In this document: piece by piece, positions 43,684-53,935 of the stretch
How positions within the stretch are numbered: the first letter of the stretch is position 1
Layout: every line of letters begins with the position of its first letter
Source of the DNA: Azohydromonas sediminis
GTDB lineage: Bacteria > Pseudomonadota > Gammaproteobacteria > Burkholderiales > Burkholderiaceae_C
Direction of reading: 5' to 3'
NCBI RefSeq assembly: GCF_003574675.1
Contig: NZ_QOAZ01000016.1
Location: 1 to 64,000 of the forward strand
Length of the DNA: 64,000 bases
The notes under the pieces: generated by a model
What the model was told of the DNA's origin: nothing
What the model saw: the letters and a program-made list of their open reading frames with translations, nothing else
Databases searched by the model: none
Translations under genes and position numbers: made by a program

Positions 43684-45051
43684 ATGCACCTCCACGTCCT
43701 CGGCATCTGCGGCACCTTCATGGGCGGGCTCGCGGCGCTCGCGCGCGAGGCCGGCCATCGCGTGACGGGCTGCGACGCCAACGTCTACCCGCCGATGAGC
43801 GATCAGCTGCACGCGCTGGGCATCGAGCTGATCGAGGGCTGGGGCGCCGACCAGCTCGCGCTCGCGCCCGACGTGTTCGTCGTCGGCAACGTCGTCAGCC
43901 GCGGCAACCCGCTGATCGAGGCGATCCTCGACGTCGGCGCGCGCTACACGAGCGGGCCGCAGTGGCTCGCCGAACACGTGCTGCCCGGCCGCCACGTGCT
44001 CGCGGTGGCGGGCACGCACGGCAAGACGACGACGACGTCGATGCTCGCGTGGATCCTCGATGCCGCCGGCCTGCAGCCGGGTTTCCTCGTCGGCGGCGTG
44101 CCGATGAACTTCGGCGTCTCGGCGCGGCTGGGCGCGACGGCACCCGGTACGCCGTTCGTCATCGAGGCCGACGAGTACGACACCGCGTTCTTCGACAAGC
44201 GCAGCAAGTTCGTCCACTACCGGCCGCGCACCGCGATCCTCAACAACCTCGAGTACGACCACGCCGACATCTTCCCCGACCTGGCGGCGATCGAGACGCA
44301 GTTCCACCACCTCGTGCGCACCGTGGCCGGCCGCGGCCGGCTCGTCGTCAACGCGCGCGACGAGGCGCTCGCGCGCGTGCTCGCGCGCGGCTGCTGGAGC
44401 GGCGTCGAGCGCTTCGGCGCGCTGCGCGAGGAACCCGGCGTCTGGCGTGCGCGCGGCGAGCCGCACGCGTTCGACGTGCTGCGCGGCGGCCTGAAGGTCG
44501 GCCGCGTCGACTGGGCGCTGCTGGGCGAGCACAACCAGCTCAACGCGCTGGCCGCGGTGGCCGCCGCCGAGCACGTCGGCGTCGCGCCCGAGGCCGCCTG
44601 CGCAGCGTTGGCGCGCTTCGGCAACGTGCGCCGGCGCCTCGAGCTGCGCGGCGAGGCCGGCGGGGTCAGGGTCTACGACGACTTCGCGCACCACCCGACC
44701 GCGATACGCACGACGGTCGACGGACTGCGCCGGCGCATCGGCCCGAGCGAGCGCATCCTCGCCGTGTTCGAGCCGCGCTCGAACACGATGAAGCTCGGCA
44801 CGATGAAGGCGCAGCTGCCGTGGGCCCTCGAAGAGGCCGACCTCGTGTTCTGCCACGCCGGCGGCCTCGGCTGGGACCCGCGCGAGGCACTGGCGCCGGT
44901 CGAGCCACCCGCCGTCGTCGCCGACACCGTCGACGCCCTGGTGGCCGAGATCCGCCGTGCCGCGAAGCCGGGCGACCACGTGCTCGTGATGAGCAACGGC
45001 GGCTTCGGCGGCATCCACGACAAGCTGCTCGCCGCGCTCGCGCGCCGCTGA
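43684..45051 (+). CDS. mpl: UDP-N-acetylmuramate:L-alanyl-gamma-D-glutamyl-meso-diaminopimelate ligase
   Basis: This 455-residue Mur ligase reattaches recycled murein tripeptide to UDP-MurNAc in the cytosol. An N-terminal Rossmann segment MHLHVLGICGTFMGGLA is followed by the ATP P-loop AVAGTHGKTTTTSMLAW near residue 110, FVIEADEYDTAFFDKRSKF near residue 160 typical of Mpl, and DDFAHHPTAIRTT near residue 333. The length is standard. The ATG at 43684 is downstream of the decayed region. It converges with the metalloprotease gene. Confidence 0.95.
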   Translation: MHLHVLGICGTFMGGLAALAREAGHRVTGCDANVYPPMSDQLHALGIELIEGWGADQLALAPDVFVVGNVVSRGNPLIEAILDVGARYTSGPQWLAEHVLPGRHVLAVAGTHGKTTTTSMLAWILDAAGLQPGFLVGGVPMNFGVSARLGATAPGTPFVIEADEYDTAFFDKRSKFVHYRPRTAILNNLEYDHADIFPDLAAIETQFHHLVRTVAGRGRLVVNARDEALARVLARGCWSGVERFGALREEPGVWRARGEPHAFDVLRGGLKVGRVDWALLGEHNQLNALAAVAAAEHVGVAPEAACAALARFGNVRRRLELRGEAGGVRVYDDFAHHPTAIRTTVDGLRRRIGPSERILAVFEPRSNTMKLGTMKAQLPWALEEADLVFCHAGGLGWDPREALAPVEPPAVVADTVDALVAEIRRAAKPGDHVLVMSNGGFGGIHDKLLAALARR

Positions 45052-45064
45052 GCGCGGCGCGCGC

Positions 45065-47845
45065 CTACTGCCGCACGAACGACGCGCGCAGCGCCTCGCC
45101 GAGCAGCGCGAGGCTGTCGGCCAGGTGCGCGCGCGTCTCGACCGACAGGCCCGCGGCGGCGCGGCCCACCGCGCGCTGGAGGTCACGCTGCAGCTCGGTG
45201 GCCAGCAGCCGCTGCAGGCTCAGCGCGTCCGAAGGCAGCCCGAGCGGCCGCGTCAGCGCGGCCTGCAGCCGGCGCAGGTGCTCGCGCTGCAGGTCGCGGC
45301 GCAGGCGGTCGATCTCGCCGCCGGTAGCGAGCTCGCGCCACACCGCGTGCTGCACCGTCGCATAGACCTCGTGCAGCGACAGCGCGGTGCTGCGCTCGGA
45401 CTCGGGCAGGTACAGCGGCAGCTCGAGCAGGCGCTGCGCGGTGCCGGGGTCGAGCAGCCGGTCGAGCGCCGACGTCTGCAGCTGCAGCACGGCCTGCGGG
45501 ATGCTCACCGGCCCGCCGCGACCGGCACCGAACTCGGCATAGTCCGGCGGCAGGCTGGCGAGGAACTCGGGCTTGAAGCGGAAGCTGTCGACGCGAAACA
45601 GCGTGTCGGTCAGCAGCGCGAGCGCCTGGCGCTGGCGCTGCGGCTCGACGGGGCGGTACGCCGGCCGGCCGTCGCCCGGACGGTCGCGCTCGGCATACAT
45701 GCCGCCGACGTGTTTGGCGGCCAGCGCCGGCAGCTCGCGCAGCTGGCGGAACCCGGCCAGCAGCGTGCGCCGCAGCCGCAGCGGGTCGTCGCCGGGCTGC
45801 CAGCCGCGCTGCTGCGTGCGCTGCCACAGCTCGTGCGTCAGCGCGATGCGGCGCTCGACGAAGGCCAGCGCGTCGTCGCCGAGGTCGAAGCGGTTGACGC
45901 GCGGGTCGAGGCCGCCGGCGTCGATGTCGTCGCCGAAGGCGAGCGCCGGGTCGTCGCGTGCGCGCGCTGCGATCGCCTCCAGCGCCGCCTTCTCGTCGGC
46001 TTCGGGCAGCGGCGCGTAGGCGTACTCGATCGCCCAGTGGTCGTACGCGCCGAGCCCGCCTTGCACCAGCGCGGCCATCGGCTCGCCCGCCAGCGGCAGG
46101 TTGATCGGGTTGTAGTCCATCACCGACGCCGAGATGCCGTGCGCGCGCGTGTGCGCCGCATCGCGCAGCAGCGCGTGGGCGACCGCGCTCGACGCACGGA
46201 AGTTGTGCGTCAGCCCGAGCACGTGGCCGACTTCGTGCGTGACGACGTCCTTGATCACCGCGCGCACGAAGGCCTCGGCCTCGGGCCCGTCGGGGGCGAC
46301 GTCGCCGCGCGCTTCCAGCAGGTCGAGCGCGAAATGCAGGTCGGCCGCCGCGTCGAGCAGGTACGTGCACGCCTGCGGCGCGCCGGCGCCCTGCCACTGC
46401 GTGGCCAGTGACGCCAGCCGTTCGTCGCTGCCGCTGGCTGACGACGCGCCCCCGACCTGCTCGACGAAGATGCGGCGCGCGCCGCGGCCGAAGGCGTCGG
46501 TGATCGTGATGTCGCCGTCGAGGATCTCGCCGGTGCGCGGGTCGGCGTGGCTCGGCCCGCGCGCGAATCCGGCGTCGACACCGAGCAGCCAGCGGATCGA
46601 CGCGTGCGCGCCGTCCATCGTGTCGAACGCCGCGTCGTCGGGCTGCTGGCGCACGACGATCGCGTCGCGAAAGCCGATGCGCTCGAAGGCCTTGTTCCAC
46701 TCGAGCACGCCGTCGGTCACCGCGCTGCGGTAGCGCGGCGGCACGTTGCGGTCGATCCAGAACACGATCGGCTGCACCGGCTCGCTCACGGGCGCGGCCG
46801 GGTCCTTCTTCTCGAGCCGCCAGCGGTTGACGAGGCGCACGCGCGCGTCGGCGGCGATGTCGCGGCTGAAGTCGGTGTACGTCGTCGTGAAGTGCCCGAC
46901 GCGTGGGTCGGCGGCGCGCGGTCGCATCGGCTGTGCGGGCAGCGCCATCAGGCTGACGACGGTGCCGACGAACAGGCTGCGCGCGTCGGGCGTCGTCGAC
47001 GGCGGCGTCGGCAGCGCCGCGCCCGGTGCCGGCGACGCGGGCGGCGCCGGGATGCGCGGCGCGGCGTAGTGCAGCTTCGTGTGCAGCACCGTCACACGCG
47101 GGTCGGCGCGCACCGACTCGAACGACGAGTTGGCACGGTCGAGCCCGTACGGGATGCGAAACGCCCGCTCGAGCGCCGTCGCGTAGCCGGCCAGGTCCGA
47201 CAGCAGGAACGCCGCGTCGACGAGGAACGACTGCCGCTGCGGGTGCGCCGCGCTGGCCACCGCGCCGTGGGCGATCAGGCTCTCCGAGAAGCCCTGCGCG
47301 ACGGCGCGCTGCAGCGCTGCGTCGCCGTCGGCGCGAAAGCGCGTGTTGCGCGCGACGAGCTGCAACGTGTTGCCGACGCGGCGGAACTCGACGAGCCACA
47401 CCGGCCCCATCTGGCTCGCGTACAACCCGCGCTCGCCGACCGAGCTGGCGACGTTGACCGACAGCAGGAACGGCTGGTTCAGGCGCTCGGGCGCGATCTC
47501 GAGCCACACGCGCTCGTCCCTGCGCCACAGCGGCACGAAGCCGTCGATGCGCTGCGCGTCGCGCACGACGTCGGCGAATGGGCGCAGCGGTGCCGGGTCG
47601 GGCCGCGGCGCCGCGGGCGACGGCGACGTCGCTGCCGATGCCGCCGGCGTCGTCGCGCTCGGCGCGGGCGTGCCCGCGGTGGCCGCACGCGCCATCGGCG
47701 TGGCCGCGCCCGCCGCCGTCGGCCGCCCACCGGTGGCCTGCGGCAGCCCTGCGCATCCGGCCAGCCACACCGCCGCGACGAGCGCCAGCGGCACGCCTGC
47801 ACGGCGCCGTGTCGCGACGCACCTCGGTTCGGAATCGGTCTGCAT
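45065..47845 (-). CDS. Large zinc-dependent metalloprotease lipoprotein (DUF5117/DUF4953 type)
   Basis: This 926-residue protein has a lipoprotein signal ending WLAGCAGLP (cysteine near residue 29) and an alanine/proline-rich linker. A DUF5117-like region follows, then the metzincin-type active site [16 protein letters not shown] near residue 540, with the HExxHxxGxxH arrangement giving three zinc histidines. The C-terminal third is helical, DUF4953-like. It should act in the periplasm or on the outer membrane. Its substrate is unknown. The ATG at 47845 precedes the signal; longer starts overlap the divergent esterase promoter. Confidence 0.88.
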   Translation of the reverse strand: MQTDSEPRCVATRRRAGVPLALVAAVWLAGCAGLPQATGGRPTAAGAATPMARAATAGTPAPSATTPAASAATSPSPAAPRPDPAPLRPFADVVRDAQRIDGFVPLWRRDERVWLEIAPERLNQPFLLSVNVASSVGERGLYASQMGPVWLVEFRRVGNTLQLVARNTRFRADGDAALQRAVAQGFSESLIAHGAVASAAHPQRQSFLVDAAFLLSDLAGYATALERAFRIPYGLDRANSSFESVRADPRVTVLHTKLHYAAPRIPAPPASPAPGAALPTPPSTTPDARSLFVGTVVSLMALPAQPMRPRAADPRVGHFTTTYTDFSRDIAADARVRLVNRWRLEKKDPAAPVSEPVQPIVFWIDRNVPPRYRSAVTDGVLEWNKAFERIGFRDAIVVRQQPDDAAFDTMDGAHASIRWLLGVDAGFARGPSHADPRTGEILDGDITITDAFGRGARRIFVEQVGGASSASGSDERLASLATQWQGAGAPQACTYLLDAAADLHFALDLLEARGDVAPDGPEAEAFVRAVIKDVVTHEVGHVLGLTHNFRASSAVAHALLRDAAHTRAHGISASVMDYNPINLPLAGEPMAALVQGGLGAYDHWAIEYAYAPLPEADEKAALEAIAARARDDPALAFGDDIDAGGLDPRVNRFDLGDDALAFVERRIALTHELWQRTQQRGWQPGDDPLRLRRTLLAGFRQLRELPALAAKHVGGMYAERDRPGDGRPAYRPVEPQRQRQALALLTDTLFRVDSFRFKPEFLASLPPDYAEFGAGRGGPVSIPQAVLQLQTSALDRLLDPGTAQRLLELPLYLPESERSTALSLHEVYATVQHAVWRELATGGEIDRLRRDLQREHLRRLQAALTRPLGLPSDALSLQRLLATELQRDLQRAVGRAAAGLSVETRAHLADSLALLGEALRASFVRQ

Positions 47846-47942
47846 GCCGGTGAGGGTAGCAAGCCGGCGCCGACCCGCGCGTGCCGTCGGCGATCGGCCC
47901 GGCGCCGGCCGTGCGGTCGTGCCGCGCCGATAGACTGCCGGC

Positions 47943-48557
47943 ATGTCCGTGACCCCGACCGCGCTGCCGCCGACGCACCTGCTGTACCTGCACGGCTTCC
48001 GCTCGTCGCCGAAGTCGTTCAAGGCGCAGCGCCTGCACGCGTGGCTGCGCCACCACCGGCCCGACGTGCACTGGGCGTGCCCGCAGCTGCCGCCGTCGCC
48101 GGCCGATGCGATCGCGCTCGTCGAGCGCCACATCGCCGCGTGGCCGCGTGCGTCGATGGCGGTCGTGGGCAGCTCGCTCGGCGGCTTCTACGCGACCTGG
48201 GTCGCCGAGCGCACCGGCTGCCCGGCCGTGCTGCTGAACCCTGCCGTGAACCCGGCGCGCGACCTCGCACAGCACATCGGCGAGCAGACCGGCTTCCACG
48301 ACCCCGACGAGCACTTCTTCTTCCGCGTCGAGTACATCGAGGAACTGCAGCGGCTGACGCTGCCGGCGATCACGCAGCCCGCACGCTACTTCGCCGTCAT
48401 CGCCAAGGGCGACGAAGTGCTCGACTGGCGCGAGATGGTCGCGCGCTACCGCGGCGCGACGGTCAAGCTGCTCGAAGGCGGCGACCACGCGCTGTCCGAT
48501 TTCGACGACCACCTCGCGGACCTCGTCCGCTTCCTGCACCTGGAACCCACCGCATGA
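47943..48557 (+). CDS. YqiA/YcfP-type alpha/beta-fold esterase
   Basis: This 204-residue cytosolic hydrolase has the oxyanion strand [16 protein letters not shown] near residue 13, the nucleophile elbow [11 protein letters not shown] near residue 76, the acid in GDEVLDWRE near residue 157 and the histidine in [13 protein letters not shown] near residue 180. These form a complete Ser-Asp-His triad. YqiA of E. coli is an esterase with palmitoyl-CoA and p-nitrophenyl ester activity. The stop overlaps the following SDR gene by four bases. Confidence 0.9.
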   Translation: MSVTPTALPPTHLLYLHGFRSSPKSFKAQRLHAWLRHHRPDVHWACPQLPPSPADAIALVERHIAAWPRASMAVVGSSLGGFYATWVAERTGCPAVLLNPAVNPARDLAQHIGEQTGFHDPDEHFFFRVEYIEELQRLTLPAITQPARYFAVIAKGDEVLDWREMVARYRGATVKLLEGGDHALSDFDDHLADLVRFLHLEPTA

Positions 48558-49312
48558 GACTCCAGCACAAGATCTGCATCGTCACCGGCGCCGCGCAGGG
48601 CATCGGCCTGGCCACGGCGCTCAAGTTCGCGCGCGAGGGCGCCACCGTCGTCGTCTGCGACCTGCGCGCCGACGCCGTCGAGGCTGCGGTGGCGCAGTGC
48701 CGCGCCGCCGCGCCCGACAAGCACGCGAGCACCAAGGCCGAGGGCCACGTCGTCGACGTCACCGACCGCGCCACCGTCGACGCGATGGTGCAGGCCGTGA
48801 TGGCACGCCACGGGCGCATCGACGTGCTCGTCAACAACGCCGGCATCACGAAGGACGCGCGGCTCGTGAAGATGACGCTGGCGCAGTTCGACGCCGTCAT
48901 CGACGTGAACCTGCGCGGCGTGTTCCACTGCGCGCAGGCGGTGGCGCCGATCATGATCGAGCAGGGCCACGGCGTGATCCTCAACGCCAGCAGCGTCGTC
49001 GGCATCTACGGCAACTACGGCCAGACCAACTACGCGGCGAGCAAGTTCGGCGTCATCGGCTTCACGAAGACGTGGAGCCGCGAACTCGGCCCCAAGGGGA
49101 TCCGCGTCAACGCGGTCGCACCGGGCTTCGTCGAGACGCCGATCCTCGCGACGATCCCCGACAAGGTGATGCAGCACATGAAGGAGCAGGTGCCGCTGCA
49201 CCGGCTGGGCAAGCCGGAGGAGATCGCCAACGTCTACGCCTTCCTCGCCAGCGACGAGGCGAGCTACGTCAACGGGGCGGTGATCGAGGTCTCGGGCGGG
49301 ATGACGCTGTAG
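48554..49312 (+). CDS. FabG-like short-chain dehydrogenase/reductase
   Basis: This 252-residue NAD(P)-dependent SDR has cofactor motif [10 protein letters not shown] near residue 11, NNAG in [14 protein letters not shown] near residue 94, and the catalytic Ser-Tyr-Lys in NASSVVG and YAASK near residues 146-165. It resembles 3-oxoacyl-ACP reductases but sits outside a fatty-acid operon, so the substrate may be another 3-hydroxyacyl compound such as acetoacetyl-CoA. The ATG overlaps the yqiA-like stop by four bases. Confidence 0.88.
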   Translation: MRLQHKICIVTGAAQGIGLATALKFAREGATVVVCDLRADAVEAAVAQCRAAAPDKHASTKAEGHVVDVTDRATVDAMVQAVMARHGRIDVLVNNAGITKDARLVKMTLAQFDAVIDVNLRGVFHCAQAVAPIMIEQGHGVILNASSVVGIYGNYGQTNYAASKFGVIGFTKTWSRELGPKGIRVNAVAPGFVETPILATIPDKVMQHMKEQVPLHRLGKPEEIANVYAFLASDEASYVNGAVIEVSGGMTL

Positions 49313-49365
49313 CGGCCGCTCGCCGCGGCGCGGCGCCGCAGCCCACGCGCGGCGACAATCACCGC

Positions 49366-51393
49366 ATGTACGTGCTCTTCGACGACGCCGGCAAGTTCGC
49401 CGCGGGCCGCGTGATGTCCGAGTCCGACGCGTCGCTGCAGGTCGAGCTCGACTCGGGCAAGCGCGTGAAGGTCAAGGCGGCGAACGTGCTGCTGCGCTTC
49501 GACAAGCCGTCGCCGGCCGAGCTGATCGCCGCCGGCCAGAAGCTCGCCGCCGAGATCGACCTCGACCTCGCGTGGGAATTCGCGCCCGACGGCGACTTCG
49601 GCTTCGCGCAGCTGGCGCGCGACTATTTCGACGCCGGCGCCGGCGTCGAGAAGCAGGCCGCCGCGCTGTTCCGGCTGTTCGACGCGCCGCACTACTTCCG
49701 CCGCGTCGGCAAGGGGCTGTTCCGCAAGGCGCCGGCCGAGACGGTGCAGGCGGCGCTCGCGGCGATCGAGAAGAAGAAGCAGGTGGCCGCGCAGATCGAC
49801 GCCTGGGCCGCCGAACTGGTGGCCGGCCGCTGCCCCGAGCCGGTGCGCGAGCAGCTGTACAGGATCCTCTTCAAGCCCGACAAGAACGCGCCGGAGTACA
49901 AGGCCGTCGTCGAGGCCGCCCGGCGCAGCCAGCGCGCGCCGCTGGAGCTGCTGAAGGCCACCGGCGCGATCGCGAACCCGTACCAGTTCCACTGGCGGCG
50001 CTTCCTGTTCGAGCAGTTCCCGAAGGGCACCGGCTTTCCCGCGCTCGAAGTGCCGCCGGTGGCCGACGAGCTGCCGCTCGCACCGGTGCGCGCGTTCTCG
50101 ATCGACGACTCGTCGACGACCGAGATCGACGACGCGCTGTCGGTTACCGGGCTGGGCACCGGCGTCGTCGTGCTCGGCATCCACATCGCCGCGCCGGGGC
50201 TCGCGATCGCGCCCGACTCGGCGCTCGACCGCGTCGCGCGCGAGCGGCTGTCGACGGTCTACATGCCGGGCTGGAAGATCACGATGCTGCCGCCGGCGGT
50301 GGTGGCGGCCTACACGCTCGACGAAGGGCAGGCGTGCTTGGCAGTGAGCCTGTACGTGACGCTCGACGAAGCCACGCTCAAGGTGCGCGAGCGCGCGACG
50401 CGCGTCGAGCGCGTGACGGTGGCGGCCAACCTGCGCCACGACGAGCTCGACGAAGTCGTCACCGAGGCCACCCTCGTCGGCGACGCGGTGCCCGAGTACC
50501 CGTTCGCCGCCGAACTGGCGTTCTGCTTTCGCCTCGCGAAGCACCTGAAGGCGCAGCGCGAGCAGGTGCGCGGCAAGCCCGAGACCTTCACGCGCCCCGA
50601 CTACAGCTTCCGCCTCGACACCGACGGCGAGCACGAGCCCGACGGCAGCGAGCGCGTCGACATCCGCGTGCGCCGGCGCGGCGCGCCACTGGACCTGATC
50701 GTCTCGGAAGCGATGATCCTGGCCAACAGCACCTGGGGCGGCTGGCTGGCCGAACTCGGGGTGCCGGGCATCTACCGCAGCCAGGCGGCGCTGGCGCCAG
50801 GCGTCAAGGTGCGCATGGGCACCAAGCCGCTGCCGCACGCCGGCATGGGGGTGGCGCAGTACGCGTGGGCGACGTCGCCGCTGCGCCGCTACGTCGACCT
50901 CGTCAACCAGTGGCAGATCATCGCGTGCGCGCGTCACGGGCGCACCGCGGCGCTGGCGGCGCCGTTCAGGCCGAAAGATGCCGTGCTTTTCTCGATCATC
51001 TCGGCCTTCGATGCCGCCTACAGTGCCTACAACGACTTCCAGCACGGCATCGAGCGCTTCTGGACGCTGCGCTGGCTGGAGCAGAACGCGGTCTCGGAAC
51101 TCGAAGCGACGGTGATGAAGGACGGCCTGGTGCGCGCCGACACCCTGCCGCTGGTGCTGCGCGCCAGCGGCTGCGAGGCGCTGCCGCGCGGCACGCGCGT
51201 GCGCGTGCGCGTGACGGGCGTCGACCTGCTGACGCTCGACGCGCACGCGAGCCTGCTCGAGCGGCTCGACACCGTCGCCGCGCTCGCCGAGGACGAGATC
51301 GACACCGAAGGCGACGACGCCGCGGCGGCCGCGCCGCTGGCGCTGGCGATCGACGTCGACGAGCCGGCGGCCACGCCGGCCGCGCCGGCCTGA
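49366..51393 (+). CDS. RNB-domain exoribonuclease (RNase II/R family)
   Basis: This 675-residue 3'-5' exoribonuclease has the RNB catalytic aspartates in FSIDDSSTTEIDDALSV near residue 245. WATSPLRRYVDLVNQW near residue 503 is another family hallmark. The N-terminus is short and lacks the usual two cold-shock domains, and the C-terminus ends in an alanine-rich acidic tail after a partial S1-like region. This resembles the rnb-like protein common upstream of tonB in Burkholderiales. The ATG at 49366 begins MYVLFDDAGKFAAG. Confidence 0.9.
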   Translation: MYVLFDDAGKFAAGRVMSESDASLQVELDSGKRVKVKAANVLLRFDKPSPAELIAAGQKLAAEIDLDLAWEFAPDGDFGFAQLARDYFDAGAGVEKQAAALFRLFDAPHYFRRVGKGLFRKAPAETVQAALAAIEKKKQVAAQIDAWAAELVAGRCPEPVREQLYRILFKPDKNAPEYKAVVEAARRSQRAPLELLKATGAIANPYQFHWRRFLFEQFPKGTGFPALEVPPVADELPLAPVRAFSIDDSSTTEIDDALSVTGLGTGVVVLGIHIAAPGLAIAPDSALDRVARERLSTVYMPGWKITMLPPAVVAAYTLDEGQACLAVSLYVTLDEATLKVRERATRVERVTVAANLRHDELDEVVTEATLVGDAVPEYPFAAELAFCFRLAKHLKAQREQVRGKPETFTRPDYSFRLDTDGEHEPDGSERVDIRVRRRGAPLDLIVSEAMILANSTWGGWLAELGVPGIYRSQAALAPGVKVRMGTKPLPHAGMGVAQYAWATSPLRRYVDLVNQWQIIACARHGRTAALAAPFRPKDAVLFSIISAFDAAYSAYNDFQHGIERFWTLRWLEQNAVSELEATVMKDGLVRADTLPLVLRASGCEALPRGTRVRVRVTGVDLLTLDAHASLLERLDTVAALAEDEIDTEGDDAAAAAPLALAIDVDEPAATPAAPA

Positions 51394-51397
51394 GCGC

Positions 51398-52270
51398 ATG
51401 CGCGGTTTGCTCGCGTCGTGGGAGCTGACCACGCTGCACTGGGCGGTGGCGGTGTCGGTCGTCGTGCACGGCGCGCTGCTGACGGTGCGCTTCGTCGATC
51501 CCGCGGGCTTCGAGCGCGTGTGGCGCGACACGCCGCTCGAGGTCATCCTCGTCAACGCGCGCTCGACCGAGCCGCCGGTGCAGGCGCAGGCGATCGCGCA
51601 GGCCAGCCTGGCCGGCGGCGGCGACGCCGAGCGCGGGCGCGCGACGTCGCCGCTGCCGCCGTCGCTAGTCGTCGAGAGCGGCGACGCCCCCGACGAGGCG
51701 CGGCGCAAGATCGAGCAGATGCAGCAGTACCAGCAGCAGCTGCTGGCGCAGATCCGCCGCGAGATGGCGCTGCTGCCGCCGCCGGATCCGCGGCGCGACG
51801 CCGGCGACCCACAGGCGCTCGAGCGCGAGGAGCGCCGCCGCCAGCTGCTGCGGCTGCTGGCCGAGATCGAGAAGCGCATCAACGAGGAAAATGCTCGCCC
51901 GAAAAAGCGCTACATCAGCCCGGCCACGCGCGAACAGGTCTATGCGCTGTACTACGACCAGCTGCGCCGGCGCATCGAGGAGCGTGGCACGCGCGACTTC
52001 CCGACCCACCAGGGGCGCAAGCTGTACGGAGAGCTGATCATGAACGTGACGGTCGACGCGATGGGGCGCGTCGTCGAAGCCGAGGTGGTGCAGCCGTCGG
52101 ACACGCCGATGCTCGACCGCCGCGCCGTCGCGATCGTGCAGGCGGCGTCGCCGTTCGGCCCGTTCACCGCGGCGATGCGCCGCGAGGCCGACCAGATCGT
52201 CGTCACGTCGCGCTTCCGCTTCACGCGTGACGACGCGATGGAGGCGCAGATGCTCGAATCGCAACGCTGA
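51398..52270 (+). CDS. tonB: TonB family energy-transducing protein
   Basis: This 290-residue protein has one N-terminal membrane helix (WAVAVSVVVHGALLTVRF). A glutamine/arginine-rich coiled-coil (IEQMQQYQQQLLAQIRREM, about 108-126, and on to 165) takes the place of the classical proline-rich spacer, and a TonB C-terminal domain with GELIMNVTVDAMGRVVEAEV near residue 215 follows. It would couple the proton gradient to outer-membrane receptors; no exbB or exbD is adjacent. It begins four bases after the ribonuclease stop. Confidence 0.87.
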   Translation: MRGLLASWELTTLHWAVAVSVVVHGALLTVRFVDPAGFERVWRDTPLEVILVNARSTEPPVQAQAIAQASLAGGGDAERGRATSPLPPSLVVESGDAPDEARRKIEQMQQYQQQLLAQIRREMALLPPPDPRRDAGDPQALEREERRRQLLRLLAEIEKRINEENARPKKRYISPATREQVYALYYDQLRRRIEERGTRDFPTHQGRKLYGELIMNVTVDAMGRVVEAEVVQPSDTPMLDRRAVAIVQAASPFGPFTAAMRREADQIVVTSRFRFTRDDAMEAQMLESQR

Positions 52271-52272
52271 CC

Positions 52273-53160
52273 ATGACCGCTGCGCCGCCCCCGGCCGACG
52301 AGCCCGACCTGTACGCCGTCATCGGCAACCCCGTGGCGCACAGCCAGTCGCCATTCATCCACGCCGAGTTCGCGCGGCAGACGGGGCAGCACATCGAGTA
52401 CGTGCGCGTGTGGTGCCCGCTCGACGGCTTCGCCGAGACGGTGCGCGACTTCGCGCGCGGCGGCGACGGGCGCTACCGGCGCGCGCGCGGCTGCAACGTG
52501 ACGGTGCCGTTCAAGTTCGAGGTGCCGCACCTGGCGACGCGGCTGAGCGAGCGCGCCGCGCTGGCGCGCGCGGCCAACGTGCTGCGCTTCGACCCCGACG
52601 GGTGGAGCGCCGACAACACCGACGGCATCGGCCTGCGCCGCGACATCGAGGTCAATGCCGGCGTGCCGCTGCGCGGCAAGCGCGTGCTGCTGATCGGCGC
52701 CGGCGGCGCCGCGGCGGGCGTGCTCGGGCCGCTGATCGAGGCCGGCCCGGCGGCGGTGACGGTGGTCAACCGCACGCCGGACAAGGCCCACGTCCTCGTC
52801 GAGCGCCACCGGGACTGGGCGGCTCGCCACGGCGTGCGGCTGGCCGAGGCCGCACTCGACGCGCCGGGCGAGCGCTTCGACGTCGTCATCAACAGCAGCG
52901 CGAGCAGCCTCGCCGGCGCGCCGGTGCCGGTGCCGGCCACCGTGCTGCGCGAGGGGGCGCTGGCCGTCGACCTGATGTACGGCGCCGCCGCCGACGGCTT
53001 CGTCGCGTGGGCGCAGGCGCACGGCGCGCACGGGCGCGACGGGCTGGGCATGCTCGTCGAGCAGGCCGCCGAGGCGTTCGTCGTCTGGCGCGGTGTGCGC
53101 CCCGACACGGCGCCGGTGCTGGCCGCGCTGCGCGCACGGCTCGCGGCGCAGGAGGGCTGA
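52273..53160 (+). CDS. aroE: Shikimate dehydrogenase
   Basis: This 295-residue NADP-dependent enzyme makes shikimate from 3-dehydroshikimate. Substrate motifs are GNPVAHSQSPFIH near residue 17 and NVTVPFKFE near residue 76 with the catalytic lysine. NTDGIGLRRDIE is near residue 116 and the dinucleotide loop LLIGAGGAAAGVLGPL near residue 140. The length is normal. It lies two bases after tonB and five before mtgA, forming one transcript. Confidence 0.95.
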   Translation: MTAAPPPADEPDLYAVIGNPVAHSQSPFIHAEFARQTGQHIEYVRVWCPLDGFAETVRDFARGGDGRYRRARGCNVTVPFKFEVPHLATRLSERAALARAANVLRFDPDGWSADNTDGIGLRRDIEVNAGVPLRGKRVLLIGAGGAAAGVLGPLIEAGPAAVTVVNRTPDKAHVLVERHRDWAARHGVRLAEAALDAPGERFDVVINSSASSLAGAPVPVPATVLREGALAVDLMYGAAADGFVAWAQAHGAHGRDGLGMLVEQAAEAFVVWRGVRPDTAPVLAALRARLAAQEG

Positions 53161-53165
53161 GCGCG

Positions 53166-53906
53166 GTGGGCGGCGCGTGGCGCCGCGCGCGCACCGAAGC
53201 CGTGCGGCTGCTGGTGCTGGCGCTGCTGGCCTTCGTCGCGCTGCAGCTGTACTTCGCCGCCCGCGTCGCGCTGATGACGGTGGTCGACCCGGCATCGACG
53301 AGCTTCCAGCGCAGCGAGGCGTGGCGCCTGCTGACGACGCGCGGGCGCATCGTCTGGAGCCAGACCTGGGTCGACGACGCGCGCATCTCGCCGCACCTCA
53401 AGCGCGCCGTGATCGCGAGCGAGGACGCCGGCTTCGTCGAACACAGCGGCGTCGAGTGGGACGCGATCGAGAAGGCCTGGGAGCGCAACCTGCGCGAGCT
53501 GGCGCGCCGCCAGCAGCGCCCCGGTGCGCGCCCGCCGCGCGTCGTCGGCGGCTCGACGATCACGCAGCAGCTGGCCAAGAACCTGTTCCTGGACAGTGAG
53601 CGCACGCTCGCGCGCAAGGCGCAGGAGTTCGTCGTCACGCAGTGGCTCGAGCTGCTGCTGTCCAAGCGGCGCATCCTCGAGATCTATTTGAACCACGTCG
53701 AGTGGGGCGAGGGCGTGTTCGGCGCGCAGGCCGCCGCGCGGCACTACTTTCGCGTCGACGCGGCGCAGCTCGGCGTGATGCCCGCCGCGCAGCTGGCCGT
53801 GATGCTGCCGGCGCCCAAGCGCTTCGAGAAGCGGCCCGACTCGGCCTACGTGCGCGGACGTGCGGCGACGATCGCGGCACGCATGGGCGCCGTCGAACTG
53901 CCCTGA
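53166..53906 (+). CDS. mtgA: Monofunctional biosynthetic peptidoglycan transglycosylase
   Basis: This 246-residue GT51 enzyme polymerises lipid II into glycan strands at the outer face of the cytoplasmic membrane. An N-terminal anchor helix (LLVLALLAFVALQLYFAARV) is followed by the catalytic EDAGFVEHSGVEWDAI near residue 85 and GGSTITQQLAKNLFL near residue 128, then LEIYLNHVEWGEGVFG. There is no transpeptidase domain. The start is a GTG at 53166, five bases after aroE, because no ATG lies before the anchor. Confidence 0.94.
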   Translation: MGGAWRRARTEAVRLLVLALLAFVALQLYFAARVALMTVVDPASTSFQRSEAWRLLTTRGRIVWSQTWVDDARISPHLKRAVIASEDAGFVEHSGVEWDAIEKAWERNLRELARRQQRPGARPPRVVGGSTITQQLAKNLFLDSERTLARKAQEFVVTQWLELLLSKRRILEIYLNHVEWGEGVFGAQAAARHYFRVDAAQLGVMPAAQLAVMLPAPKRFEKRPDSAYVRGRAATIAARMGAVELP

Positions 53907-53935
53907 GCCGGGCGCGGACGCGCGCGACCGGCACA

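Noticed and set aside
45183-48539. 1118-codon minus-strand frame over the metalloprotease gene
   Set aside because: The neighbouring frame contains the lipobox and HExxH site; this one is arginine-rich shadow sequence.
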